The notes: generated from the letters alone by a model not told the origin. Positions 1 through 6,225 are shown, counted from the first letter of the stretch. The stretch is 6,234 nt of DNA from an uncultured Treponema sp. (GCA_937885475.1 CAKZZR010000159.1:1-6234), one strand, 5' to 3'. Program-made: numbers and translations.

Positions 1-30
1 CTCTTTCCCTACACGACGCTCTTCCGATCT
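1..30 (+). other. Illumina TruSeq read-1 adapter remnant (contamination)
   Basis: These 30 bases match the 3' part of the universal Illumina TruSeq read-1 adapter, including the hallmark ending GACGCTCTTCCGATCT. They are not genomic. The adjoining RarA frame stays open through the adapter on the minus strand and would add the spurious tail RSEERRVGKE, a sequence often seen on proteins from untrimmed assemblies. Real sequence therefore starts at about base 31, and this side of the window is a contig end. Confidence 0.97.
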
Positions 31-1398
31 CCCCTGTTTTTCAAGAATCGCCGCAATCTGAAGCTCCCGTCGGCTCAGAACCTCCTCACGGATTTGCTTT
101 TCATAGCCCTGCGTACTCGGCGTGTAGAACACCCGTCCCATGAGCGTGTCCGGAAGATACTGCTGGGCAACCCAATGGTCGCGGTAGGCATGTGGATACA
201 GGTAGCCCGCGCCATGACCAAAACCTTCTGCATCGCGGCTTCCGTCCTTAAGGTGATTGGGAACCTCGGCATCCTCCTTTTCTACGGAAGAAAGCGCGTC
301 AAAGAACGCCATGCTGCTGTTTGACTTTGGCGCGGTAGAAAGATACAGCGCGGCGTGCGCCAAAAAGTAACGTCCTTCAGGCATTCCCACGCGGTCAAAG
401 GCGCGGGCACAGCTTTCCACTACGGAAATTGCATTTGGGTCTGCAAGTCCGGTGTCCTCACATGCAGAGATGAGCATACGGCGGAAAATAAAATGAGGGT
501 CCTCTCCGGCGCGCACCATACGGGCAAGCCAGTAACAGGCGGCATCAGGGTCGCGCCCGCGAAGGGATTTTATGAACGCGCTTATGATGTCGTAATGATA
601 GTCGCCGTCGCGGTCGTACAGGACGACCTTTTTTTGAATGGATTCCTCGGCGGCTTCCTTTGAGATGTAGATTGTTGAGCCATATGCAGGAATCGGCGGC
701 TCTGATTCCGGCGACCATTTTTCGGGAGTGGTCTCAACGGCAAGCTCCAGCGCATTCAGAAGCGAGCGCGCGTCGCCATTCGCAGTCTCAACCAAATGCT
801 CAAGCGCGCCGCCCTCAAATTCAACCTTCCATTTTCCGTAGCCGCGTTCCGTGTCGCCAAGCGCCATGCGGGCAGCCCGTGTCAAATCCTCGGCGGTAAG
901 CGGCTTAAGCTGGAACACGCGCGAACGGCTTACAAGCGCCTTGTTCACCTCAAAAAAAGGATTTTCCGTCGTAGCGCCGATAAGGATAATCGTTCCATTC
1001 TCAACCCACGGCAAAAGCGCGTCCTGCTGGCTTTTGTTCCAACGGTGCACCTCGTCCACGAACAAGATGGTGCGCCGGCTGTATAGATTAAAATATTCCT
1101 CCGCGTTCTTTATGGACTCGCGGATGTCGGCAACACCTGTAAGAACGGCGTTCAGCGTGATAAAATTTGATTTTGTGTGATTTGCGATGACGCGGGCAAG
1201 GGTGGTTTTTCCGGAGCCGGGCGGTCCATAAAAAATGACGGACGTAAGCTGATCGGCGGCAATGGCACGGCGCAAAAGCCTGCCCTTGCCTACGATGTGA
1301 TCCTGTCCGATGTACTCGTCAAGGTTTCGGGGGCGCATACGGGCAGCCAGCGGCTCCCGCAGAGTGCGCGCCATTGCAAAAAGTGAATCGTCGCTCAT
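31..1398 (-). CDS. rarA: RarA/MgsA-type AAA+ ATPase (replication-associated recombination protein A), C-terminus cut by contig end
   Basis: RarA is a clamp-loader-like AAA+ ATPase, related to WRNIP1, that acts at stalled replication forks and on single-strand DNA ends. The 456 residues visible here show the full ATPase core: Walker A GPPGSGKT at 58-65, Walker B ILFVDE at 111-116 followed by HRWNK (HRFNK in E. coli), sensor 1 GATTENP at 141-147, and the arginine-finger region SRSRVF at 157-162. The C-terminal tetramerisation part follows, including APKSN around 356-360 and the late segment GRVFYTPSTQGYEKQI. The ATG at 1398 lies 7 nt after the stop of the upstream gene and has no clear Shine-Dalgarno, so translational coupling is likely; Met9 is an alternative start. 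E. coli RarA ends at about 447 residues, whereas this frame is still open at 456 with no stop. That fits the longer RarA-fusion forms known in some bacteria. There is no internal frameshift. The family assignment is secure. Confidence 0.93.
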
Positions 1399-1405
1399 AC
1401 AGAAA

Positions 1406-2023
1406 CTATAGCACAGATTGGCTTTCGCCGCATTTTCCGTTATACAAATCGGCGATAATCTGAACGCATTTTTCAGTTCCAACCGTTCCCGCGTCAAGCG
1501 TGATGTCGTAATTCTTGGAATCGCCCCACTTCATGTCGGTATAGAACTGCACGTAGGCGGAACGCCGCTTGTCTTTTTCCTTAAGGAATCGCTCCGGGTC
1601 GAGTATTTTGGCATCCGTCTCAAGCTTCAGGCGCTCAATGCGGTACTTTAAGTCAGCATGAAGGAACACGTTCATAACGTCCGTCCTGTTCCGAAGGATA
1701 TAATCGGCACAGCGACCGACGATAACGCACGGCTCCCGCTCGGCAATGTCCTCTATAAGTTTGTGCTGGATTGTCCAGATGTTGTCCTCAATTGAGGGCG
1801 CGTTGTAATACATTCCCGTCAAAAAGAACGCGTCAATGGCAACTTTATTGCCGTACTCGCTTTTTTCCTCCACGAATTTTTCGCAGAGTCCGCTTTCTGC
1901 GGCAACCTTGGCAATAATCTCACGGTCGTAGCAGGCGATTCCGAGTTTTTCCGCAAGCCGCTTTCCAATTTCGCCGCCGCCGGTGCAATACTGCCGACTG
2001 ATAGTAATCACTTTGTAACTCAT
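1406..2023 (-). CDS. Cytidylate kinase-like protein (Cytidylate_kin_2 type)
   Basis: This 205-residue protein is a complete P-loop kinase of the cytidylate kinase-like family, which is distinct from canonical Cmk. The N-terminus (residues 5-27) has the typical ITISRQY start, with a glycine-rich turn TGGGEIGKRLAEKLG where family members usually read SGG..IA..LAE.LG. CYDREII at 31-37 follows. VIVGRCADYIL (100-110) is the conserved central strand, and DKRRSAYVQFYTDMKWGDSKNYD (151-173) matches the family's lid and arginine region. Likely cytoplasmic. The reaction is inferred to be phosphoryl transfer to a nucleotide or similar small substrate; the true substrate of this subfamily is not well established. 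The ATG at 2023 follows a strong AGGAGG (2026-2031). It is the first gene of an operon with rarA, 7 nt downstream. Confidence 0.88.
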   Translation of the reverse strand: MSYKVITISRQYCTGGGEIGKRLAEKLGIACYDREIIAKVAAESGLCEKFVEEKSEYGNKVAIDAFFLTGMYYNAPSIEDNIWTIQHKLIEDIAEREPCVIVGRCADYILRNRTDVMNVFLHADLKYRIERLKLETDAKILDPERFLKEKDKRRSAYVQFYTDMKWGDSKNYDITLDAGTVGTEKCVQIIADLYNGKCGESQSVL

Positions 2024-2071
2024 AGAACCTCCTTAAGCGCACTCAAGCATAGCACTTTGCCTTCACGCTTC

Positions 2072-2100
2072 ATTATACAGGCGAATTCCGGAAAAGACAA
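2072..2100 (-). promoter_or_regulatory. Sigma-70 promoter of the kinase-like/rarA operon
   Basis: On the minus strand there is a perfect -10 TATAAT (2072-2077) and a -35-like TTGTCT (2095-2100, 4 of 6 consensus) separated by exactly 17 nt. This lies about 50 bases upstream of the 2023 start codon. The spacer contains the 8-bp palindrome TTCCGGAA (2086-2093). The promoter diverges from the plus-strand promoter at 2094-2123, and the -35 boxes overlap. Confidence 0.65.
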
Positions 2101-2123
2101 AAGAATAATTTCTATGCTATACT
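2094..2123 (+). promoter_or_regulatory. Extended -10 promoter of the 542-residue membrane protein gene
   Basis: The extended -10 TGCTATACT (2115-2123) fits TGnTATAAT with one mismatch. A weak -35 AAGACA (2094-2099, 4 of 6) sits 18 nt upstream. Transcription would start near 2130, giving an untranslated leader of about 40 nt that holds the hairpin at 2140-2158. Confidence 0.55.
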
Positions 2124-2139
2124 TTGTGAAATTGAATGA

Positions 2140-2158
2140 GCGGGCAAGAGCTGCCCGC
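2140..2158 (+). promoter_or_regulatory. Leader hairpin touching the ribosome binding site
   Basis: A perfect 7-bp stem, GCGGGCA (2140-2146) with TGCCCGC (2152-2158), encloses a 5-nt loop AGAGC. It ends directly before the Shine-Dalgarno GGGGAG (2159-2164) of the GTG start at 2170. With no U-tract it is not a terminator. It may restrain translation or serve as a protein site, but that is inference. Confidence 0.5.
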
Positions 2159-2169
2159 GGGGAGCGCGT

Positions 2170-3798
2170 GTGCAGGGCATTCTGAGCGTACGGGAAGGAA
2201 CCGTCTATCTTAATTCCAATCTGAACGAGGACTTGTTTGCAAAGACAAAATTCTCGCGGATGCTAGACAACGCGGGCATTCTTGTAAAAAAAGATGCGGA
2301 CGGAGCGCTCAGCGTTTTTTGCGAATGGAAATTTGATGGAACCAAAACCATCGCGGACACGGCGTACTTCTGCGGCCCGTACGGAACTCCCGCGGGTGTT
2401 CCAACCACGGTTGAGGACATATTGAGCCGCTCTGACAGCGGCAACGAAGAACGCCACCTTGCAAAGGAAGCCATTTTTGCCGTCTGTCAGGCGTATTCTG
2501 CCGCCGCACTCCAGAATGTAAGCCTGCCCTGCAACGGCATGGCGGGCGTGCTGTACGACGGCGAGCAGCTTCTTTTTGTTCCAGAGGAAAACTTTGACCG
2601 CTGCGCCGGTAATTTAGGCAAGGAAGCCTACGAGGAAATGCAGAACCTTTGGCGGGACAGCGCCGCCAACGGCAAAACGGCGGAAGCGTTCATTCTGAGC
2701 GTTGCCGCCTACTATGGGCTCACCGGGCATTTTCCGTTCACCGGAAGCAGCCGGAACACAAGGAGCGCAAACGTAGGACGGCGCAACTTTCTTCCATTAG
2801 AATACTGTGTGAACGGAATAGACGCGGCTCTTTTTAAAGCCGTAAACGCGGGGCTTCGTGGCGAAGAATCAAAGGAGCCGTTCCCGATTGAAGCGTTCCG
2901 CAAGGAATTGTTTGACGAGGAATCAAAAAAACACGCCGTAAGCGCCGACCGTTTTGAGCGCGCGGTAAAGGCGTTCACGCTGCGCCAGCAAAAGGCAATA
3001 CGGCGGGCGCAATTCTGGGAACGGCATGTGCTTGGCATTATAGGAATTCTTAGCGCAACTGCATTCTGCGCGGTTTCTGCCGTTGCAATCGTGCGGGAAA
3101 GCGGAAAAAAGCCGACCGTCATAGGGCTTTCTTCTGCGGAAACAGCCTGCGTCTTTTTTGCAGGCATTCACCACATGAGCACAGACTACATGCTTGCCGC
3201 CGCAAAGGACTGCCCGCAGGCGCAGCGGTACATCTCGCAGGTGCCGCAGATTTTTATCACCGCACAAATGCGCGGCGCGTTCAATTTTGAGTCAGGCATT
3301 TCCACGCCGGAAAACTGGATGTTTTTTGAGCCTGACAGCACACGTTCCTATTCGCATTTTATCTACGGAATCACGAATTTCACGCTGGACGGCGAGCCTA
3401 GCACGCTGAACATGGACGTTCCCACCAGAAAAAATCACAAGCACCGCATAACGCGCTCCTCAAGTGGCAAAAAAATTGAGCTGGAGCCGAACGCTTCCCA
3501 CATAGCACGCTACTACCTAGTTCACACCGAGGACAACCTCATCAGAATCGACACATACATCACAGTTGTCGACCTTGAATACAAAAAAAACAGATGGCAG
3601 ATTACTGCACTCGACCAGAACATCACCAGCGAAATAATCTCGCCGCTCCCATTCAGTCTTGACTACAAGAACGCCCTTTCTAAAACCGACGGCAACGAAC
3701 AATCCGCCCTAAGCACGCTGCGCTCCGCCTACCCCTGGATTCCCACCACAGAAGCGCTCTGCGAAGAAAAGGCGCGTCTGGATAAAATCGGGTATTAG
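2170..3798 (+). CDS. Single-pass membrane protein with a possible degenerate kinase-like cytoplasmic domain; family not recognised
   Basis: I do not recognise a family for this 542-residue protein. It has no signal peptide. A cytoplasmic domain (about 1-285) ends in a basic amphipathic stretch (RQQKAIRRAQ, 272-281). One hydrophobic segment follows (287-308, HVLGIIGILSATAFCAVSAVAIV region), then about 234 residues probably outside the cytoplasm by the positive-inside rule. The cytoplasmic part faintly resembles a protein kinase C-lobe: GVLYDGEQLLFVPEE (126-140) sits where kinases have N-I-L-x-D...DFG, and AAYYGLTGHFPF (179-190) resembles the L-Y-E-L-L-T-G-x-x-P-F helix. HRD, DFG, APE and a glycine loop are missing, so any kinase fold would be inactive. 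The outer part starts with ETACVFFAGIHHMSTDYMLAAA (324-345) and later has RIDTYITVVDLEYKKNRWQI, vaguely NTF2-like. The start is GTG with GGGGAG 5 nt upstream; an in-frame stop at 2137 rules out a longer form. No convincing terminator follows. Confidence 0.85.
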   Translation: MQGILSVREGTVYLNSNLNEDLFAKTKFSRMLDNAGILVKKDADGALSVFCEWKFDGTKTIADTAYFCGPYGTPAGVPTTVEDILSRSDSGNEERHLAKEAIFAVCQAYSAAALQNVSLPCNGMAGVLYDGEQLLFVPEENFDRCAGNLGKEAYEEMQNLWRDSAANGKTAEAFILSVAAYYGLTGHFPFTGSSRNTRSANVGRRNFLPLEYCVNGIDAALFKAVNAGLRGEESKEPFPIEAFRKELFDEESKKHAVSADRFERAVKAFTLRQQKAIRRAQFWERHVLGIIGILSATAFCAVSAVAIVRESGKKPTVIGLSSAETACVFFAGIHHMSTDYMLAAAKDCPQAQRYISQVPQIFITAQMRGAFNFESGISTPENWMFFEPDSTRSYSHFIYGITNFTLDGEPSTLNMDVPTRKNHKHRITRSSSGKKIELEPNASHIARYYLVHTEDNLIRIDTYITVVDLEYKKNRWQITALDQNITSEIISPLPFSLDYKNALSKTDGNEQSALSTLRSAYPWIPTTEALCEEKARLDKIGY

Positions 3799-3843
3799 CA
3801 GGAAGCCCTCCTTCGCTCAATTTATATGACAAAATACAAAAAA

Positions 3844-3856
3844 ATGTCATTGACAT
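3844..3856. promoter_or_regulatory. Candidate operator palindrome over the carboxylase -35 box
   Basis: ATGTCA-T-TGACAT is a perfect 13-bp inverted repeat whose right half contains most of the TTGACA -35 element (3850-3855). A further half-site, ATGACA, lies at 3826-3831. A repressor bound here would block RNA polymerase. The sequence shows the symmetry; the regulator is unknown, and part of the symmetry follows from the -35 sequence itself. Confidence 0.4.
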
Positions 3857-3878
3857 TGCTCGGCTGATTATATACTAT
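3850..3878 (+). promoter_or_regulatory. Sigma-70 promoter of the carboxyltransferase gene
   Basis: There is a perfect -35 TTGACA (3850-3855). The -10 is either TATACT (3871-3876, 15-nt spacer) or TACTAT (3873-3878, 17-nt spacer). This gives a short leader of about 20-25 nt before the start codon at 3907. A dedicated strong promoter suits a highly expressed metabolic gene. Confidence 0.7.
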
Positions 3879-3893
3879 TTGATTAAGATATTT

Positions 3894-3898
3894 GGAGG
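3894..3898 (+). promoter_or_regulatory. Ribosome binding site that fixes the carboxyltransferase start
   Basis: GGAGG at 3894-3898 is 8 nt before ATG 3907. The longest open frame could begin at TTG 3892, but that codon overlaps the ribosome site itself, so it cannot be the start. ATG 3907 is the real one. Confidence 0.85.
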
Positions 3899-3906
3899 TT
3901 TTCCCG

Positions 3907-5397
3907 ATGGAATACAATGTTGAAAAACAACATGAAAAAGGTAAATTTCACGCAATCGAACGTATCAATCATCTTTGCGACAAAGATTCTTTTATGGAAA
4001 TTTATTCCGGTGTGCGCCACAACTGCACAAGTTTTGGAATGGACAAGAAGGACATTCCTTATGACGGCGTTATAACTGGATTTGGAAAAATCAACGGAAG
4101 AAAGGTTGCTGTTTACGCTCAGGATTTTACGGTTCAGGGCGGTTCATTGGGACTTATGCACGGTAAGAAAATTGCCGAGCTCATCGACAAAGCAATTGAA
4201 GCTCGTTGCCCTGTTATCGGAATCAATGACTCGGGCGGAGCCCGCATTCAGGAAGGTGTAGACGCTCTATGCGGTTACGGAGACCTTTTCTATCAGAACG
4301 TACGTGCTTCTGGCTCAGTTCCTCAGATTTCAATCATCGCAGGTCCTTGTGCCGGCGGTGCGGTTTATTCACCTGGAATCACTGACTTCATTTTTGCAGT
4401 TGATAAAATCAGCCAGCTGTTCATCACTGGTCCTAAAGTTGTAAAGTCAGTTATGTTCATGGACATTTCTGCAGAAGACCTTGGCGGTGCTGCAATCCAT
4501 TCTAAAAAATCAGGCGTAGCGCACTTCCGTTGCATTGGGGAACCGGACTGCTTCAACAAAGTACGCAAGCTTCTTGACTACATTCCGCATTACTACGGAG
4601 ACGAGCTCGTTCAGGCTGCAAAATTCAAGTTTGACGAGCACAAGAAAACAAAGCATATTGAAAAAATTCTTCCTGAGAACACACGTCAGGGCTACGACAT
4701 CCGCGATGTAATCAACGATGTTACAGATGACGATTCATTCTTTGAAGTTTCACAGGAATTTGCAATCAACTGTGTAATCGGTTTTGCAAAAATCGAAGGT
4801 CGTTCTGTCGGCATAATCGCAAACAACCCTGCCGGAATGGGTGGCGTTCTTGACTGCGATGCCTCTGACAAAATTGCACGTCATGTACGCTATTGCGACG
4901 CATACAACATTCCTATCGTAACGTTCGTAGACGTTCCAGGCTTCATCCCAGGTCCACAGGAAGAGCAGAAAGGTATCATCCGCCACGGTGCAAAAGTAAT
5001 CTACGCATACTCAGAATCAACTGTACCAAAGGTAACCGTGATTACACGCAAGGCATACGGAGGAGCGTATATCGCAATGTGCTCAAAGCACATTGGTGCA
5101 GACTACGTTTACGCTTGGCCGGCTTCAGAAATTGCCGTAATGGGTGCTGACGGAGCCGTAGGAATCCTTTATGCAAAGGAAATGAAGGATCCTTCAAAGG
5201 CTGAGTACGTAGCAGAAAAGAAGGCTCAGTACGAGACAGAAATCATGACACCTACAATCGCTGCAAAACGCGGTTACATCAGCGAGGTCATTGAGCCAAG
5301 CGCCACCCGCGCTTACATCGCAAAGAGCCTGGACTTCCTTGCCGAAAAGCGCGCAATGGACAAGCCGTTAAAAAAGCACGGTAATATCCCGTTGTAA
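3907..5397 (+). CDS. Biotin-dependent acyl-CoA carboxylase beta subunit (carboxyltransferase; propionyl-CoA carboxylase / methylmalonyl-CoA decarboxylase family)
   Basis: This 496-residue cytoplasmic carboxyltransferase moves CO2 between carboxybiotin and an acyl-CoA. It has the two crotonase-like halves of the family. The N-domain (about 10-250) includes DGVITGFGKINGR, INDSGGARIQEGVDAL (106-121) and the first oxyanion-hole loop GPCAGGAVYSP (146-156). The C-domain (about 260-490) includes NNPAGMGGVLD (306-316), VDVPGFIPGPQEE (341-353), the second loop RKAYGGAYIAM (381-391) and MGADGAVGIL (412-421). Length is close to the usual 510 or so residues, with a shorter N-terminus. The substrate (propionyl-, methylmalonyl-, glutaconyl- or acetyl-CoA) cannot be fixed from sequence alone. 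No biotin carrier, biotin carboxylase or sodium-pump beta subunit lies beside it, and a terminator follows, so its partners are encoded elsewhere. Codon use is more A/T-ending and biased than in neighbouring genes, which fits high expression. It has its own promoter and operator-like palindrome. Confidence 0.95.
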   Translation: MEYNVEKQHEKGKFHAIERINHLCDKDSFMEIYSGVRHNCTSFGMDKKDIPYDGVITGFGKINGRKVAVYAQDFTVQGGSLGLMHGKKIAELIDKAIEARCPVIGINDSGGARIQEGVDALCGYGDLFYQNVRASGSVPQISIIAGPCAGGAVYSPGITDFIFAVDKISQLFITGPKVVKSVMFMDISAEDLGGAAIHSKKSGVAHFRCIGEPDCFNKVRKLLDYIPHYYGDELVQAAKFKFDEHKKTKHIEKILPENTRQGYDIRDVINDVTDDDSFFEVSQEFAINCVIGFAKIEGRSVGIIANNPAGMGGVLDCDASDKIARHVRYCDAYNIPIVTFVDVPGFIPGPQEEQKGIIRHGAKVIYAYSESTVPKVTVITRKAYGGAYIAMCSKHIGADYVYAWPASEIAVMGADGAVGILYAKEMKDPSKAEYVAEKKAQYETEIMTPTIAAKRGYISEVIEPSATRAYIAKSLDFLAEKRAMDKPLKKHGNIPL

Positions 5398-5451
5398 AAA
5401 ATTATAAGCGCAGTACGCGCGTGCATAGCACTATTCACAAAAAAATGAACT

Positions 5452-5478
5452 AAACCCGACGTAAGCGCCGGGTTTTTT
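5452..5478 (+). terminator. Rho-independent terminator after the carboxyltransferase gene
   Basis: AAACCCG (5452-5458) pairs with CGGGTTT (5469-5475). After one A-C mismatch the stem continues with CG/CG around the loop TAAG, and a six-T run (5473-5478) ends it. It sits between two convergent genes. On the minus strand the downstream T-rich tract is interrupted, so it may also end the 5513-5932 transcript, but less efficiently. Confidence 0.85.
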
Positions 5479-5512
5479 GTTTGCATCCCCGAAGGAATTA
5501 GACCCCGCACGA

Positions 5513-5932
5513 TTAGAACGCATAGCGCCCGAACACATCCTCAAAAGAGGTGCCGTCGGTGTATTCTATGCGCGACGCATAAAAAAAATCCGTCTGCAAT
5601 GGCTCATCAGGAAGGTCGTCAAAAAAATCATCCAGCGCGATTTGCCCACAAAAGGTAGCGTAAGGCTCTGCATGAAGCTCTTGGCGCACAGTAAGCCACC
5701 CGCATTCAAAAACGCCCTCGCCTTCCCCATCAAATAAGCTCAGCATGAATTCCACTGCCCGCACAGTTTTTTGAGTCCGGTTTGTAAAGGTGAACTCGTA
5801 TTCCCACGTTGCAGTGCGCCCCGCCTGCATCTCGCCGTTCAGGTCGCAGGGAGCGGCTTCGGCACGCATAAGCAGACAACCGCCCAAGATTATTTGCAGC
5901 AGAAGCTCAAGCACAAAAATCACACGTCTCAT
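5513..5932 (-). CDS. Small exported protein of unknown function, probably beta-sandwich
   Basis: A 139-residue protein that I cannot assign to a family. It begins MRRVIFVLELLLQIILGGC, a short basic start then a hydrophobic run, so it is probably exported. Two processing routes are possible: a lipoprotein box LGGC (16-19), or signal peptidase I cleavage near AEA-A (24-27) before Cys29. The acidic Glu9 inside the hydrophobic run is unusual. The mature part has alternating strands with WEYEFTFTNRTQKTVRAVEFMLSLFDGEG (43-71) and a closing RIEYTDGTSFEDVFGRY, a pattern like small Ig-like or FxLYD-type periplasmic domains (inference). The ATG at 5932 follows a strong AGGAGG, 4-5 nt away. It runs convergently with the carboxyltransferase gene and divergently from the 27-codon ORF. 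No convincing promoter was seen. Confidence 0.75.
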   Translation of the reverse strand: MRRVIFVLELLLQIILGGCLLMRAEAAPCDLNGEMQAGRTATWEYEFTFTNRTQKTVRAVEFMLSLFDGEGEGVFECGWLTVRQELHAEPYATFCGQIALDDFFDDLPDEPLQTDFFYASRIEYTDGTSFEDVFGRYAF

Positions 5933-5969
5933 TGTTCCTCCTTTTTTGTTTCTTTATCTTTTTAACTGC

Positions 5970-6027
5970 AAAAAATGGCGAATTCTGCAATCCGCGGGCA
6001 AAAAACAGCAAAAAAATCCGCAAAAAA
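5970..6027. promoter_or_regulatory. Phased A-tracts (predicted bent DNA) between divergent genes
   Basis: Four GC-A6/7 tracts occupy 5970-5975, 6000-6005, 6010-6016 and 6022-6027. Their spacings of about 30, 10 and 12 bases are close to whole helical turns, the arrangement that produces intrinsic curvature. They lie just upstream of the promoter candidate at 6032-6060 and could act as an UP-like or nucleoid-protein site. The 175-nt gap 5933-6107 otherwise holds only this promoter and the ribosome sites. Confidence 0.45.
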
Positions 6028-6031
6028 TGCG

Positions 6032-6060
6032 TTGTTCATAAGCCTTTTTTGTGATACTAT
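6032..6060 (+). promoter_or_regulatory. Candidate promoter for the small-ORF transcript
   Basis: The extended -10 TGATACTAT (6052-6060) has a weak -35 TTGTTC (6032-6037) at a 17-nt spacing. The -10 resembles the TATACTAT of the carboxyltransferase promoter. Phased A-tracts upstream may compensate for the poor -35. Confidence 0.45.
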
Positions 6061-6107
6061 GAGCCGTTCGTGAAACAATTTATCCCACTTAAAAAAGGAG
6101 GCTTTTT

Positions 6108-6191
6108 ATGGACAGCGGTAGTACACCCGGCTCCGGCTATCATTCCGGCATTCACAGCAAAAAGTTTCCGCAGGATTGTCTTTCACGATAA
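6108..6191 (+). CDS. 27-residue small protein or leader peptide
   Basis: An ATG 6 nt after a near-perfect ribosome site (AAAAAAGGAGG, 6091-6101) opens a 27-codon frame ending in TAA at 6189-6191. The peptide begins MDSGSTPGSGYHSG, is rich in Gly and Ser, then turns basic (HSKK) and ends DCLSR. There is no hydrophobic segment and no run of a single amino acid as in classic amino-acid attenuators. The next gene starts 34 nt later. The ribosome site is the best support, and the candidate promoter also fits. It may be a real small protein or a leader peptide controlling the following gene; I recognise no family. Confidence 0.5.
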   Translation: MDSGSTPGSGYHSGIHSKKFPQDCLSR

Positions 6192-6204
6192 AAAGGTTCC
6201 TGCG
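6169..6204 (+). repeat. Inverted repeat spanning the end of the small ORF and the next gene's leader
   Basis: CGCAGGA (6169-6175, inside the 27-codon frame) is the exact reverse complement of TCCTGCG (6198-6204, in the spacer). The 22-nt loop contains the small ORF's stop codon and a possible inner CTTT/AAAG pairing. No T-run follows, so it is not an intrinsic terminator. A ribosome on the small ORF would open the left arm, so it could couple the two genes. Confidence 0.4.
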
Positions 6205-6225
6205 CATTAAAAAAGGAAAGTAAAA

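Noticed and set aside
94..1386. A chain of plus-strand open frames opposite rarA
   Set aside because: They overlap a continuous, motif-complete RarA frame on the minus strand, lack consistent ribosome sites, and read as low-complexity Arg/Ala-rich translations typical of antisense shadows.
2712..3267. Minus-strand frames of 151 and 114 codons inside the membrane-protein gene
   Set aside because: Their composition (Arg, Ser, Ala, Cys rich) is that of antisense to a GC-rich gene, no ribosome site precedes them, and the plus-strand frame has a clear promoter, ribosome site and coherent membrane topology.
3799..3825. Possible terminator after the 542-residue gene
   Set aside because: Only a 4-bp GAAG/CTTC stem is present with no T-tract, so termination here is not supported.
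3892..3906. Longer carboxyltransferase start at TTG 3892
   Set aside because: This codon overlaps the GGAGG ribosome site that serves ATG 3907, and it would have no ribosome site of its own.
5408..5431. Small GCGC and GTGC/GCAC hairpins just after the carboxyltransferase gene
   Set aside because: The stems are only 4 bp and mutually exclusive, with no T-run; the true terminator is at 5452-5478.
5477..5737. Plus-strand 86-codon frame opposite the small exported protein
   Set aside because: It begins inside the terminator T-run, has no ribosome site, and overlaps a minus-strand gene with a strong ribosome site and signal sequence.
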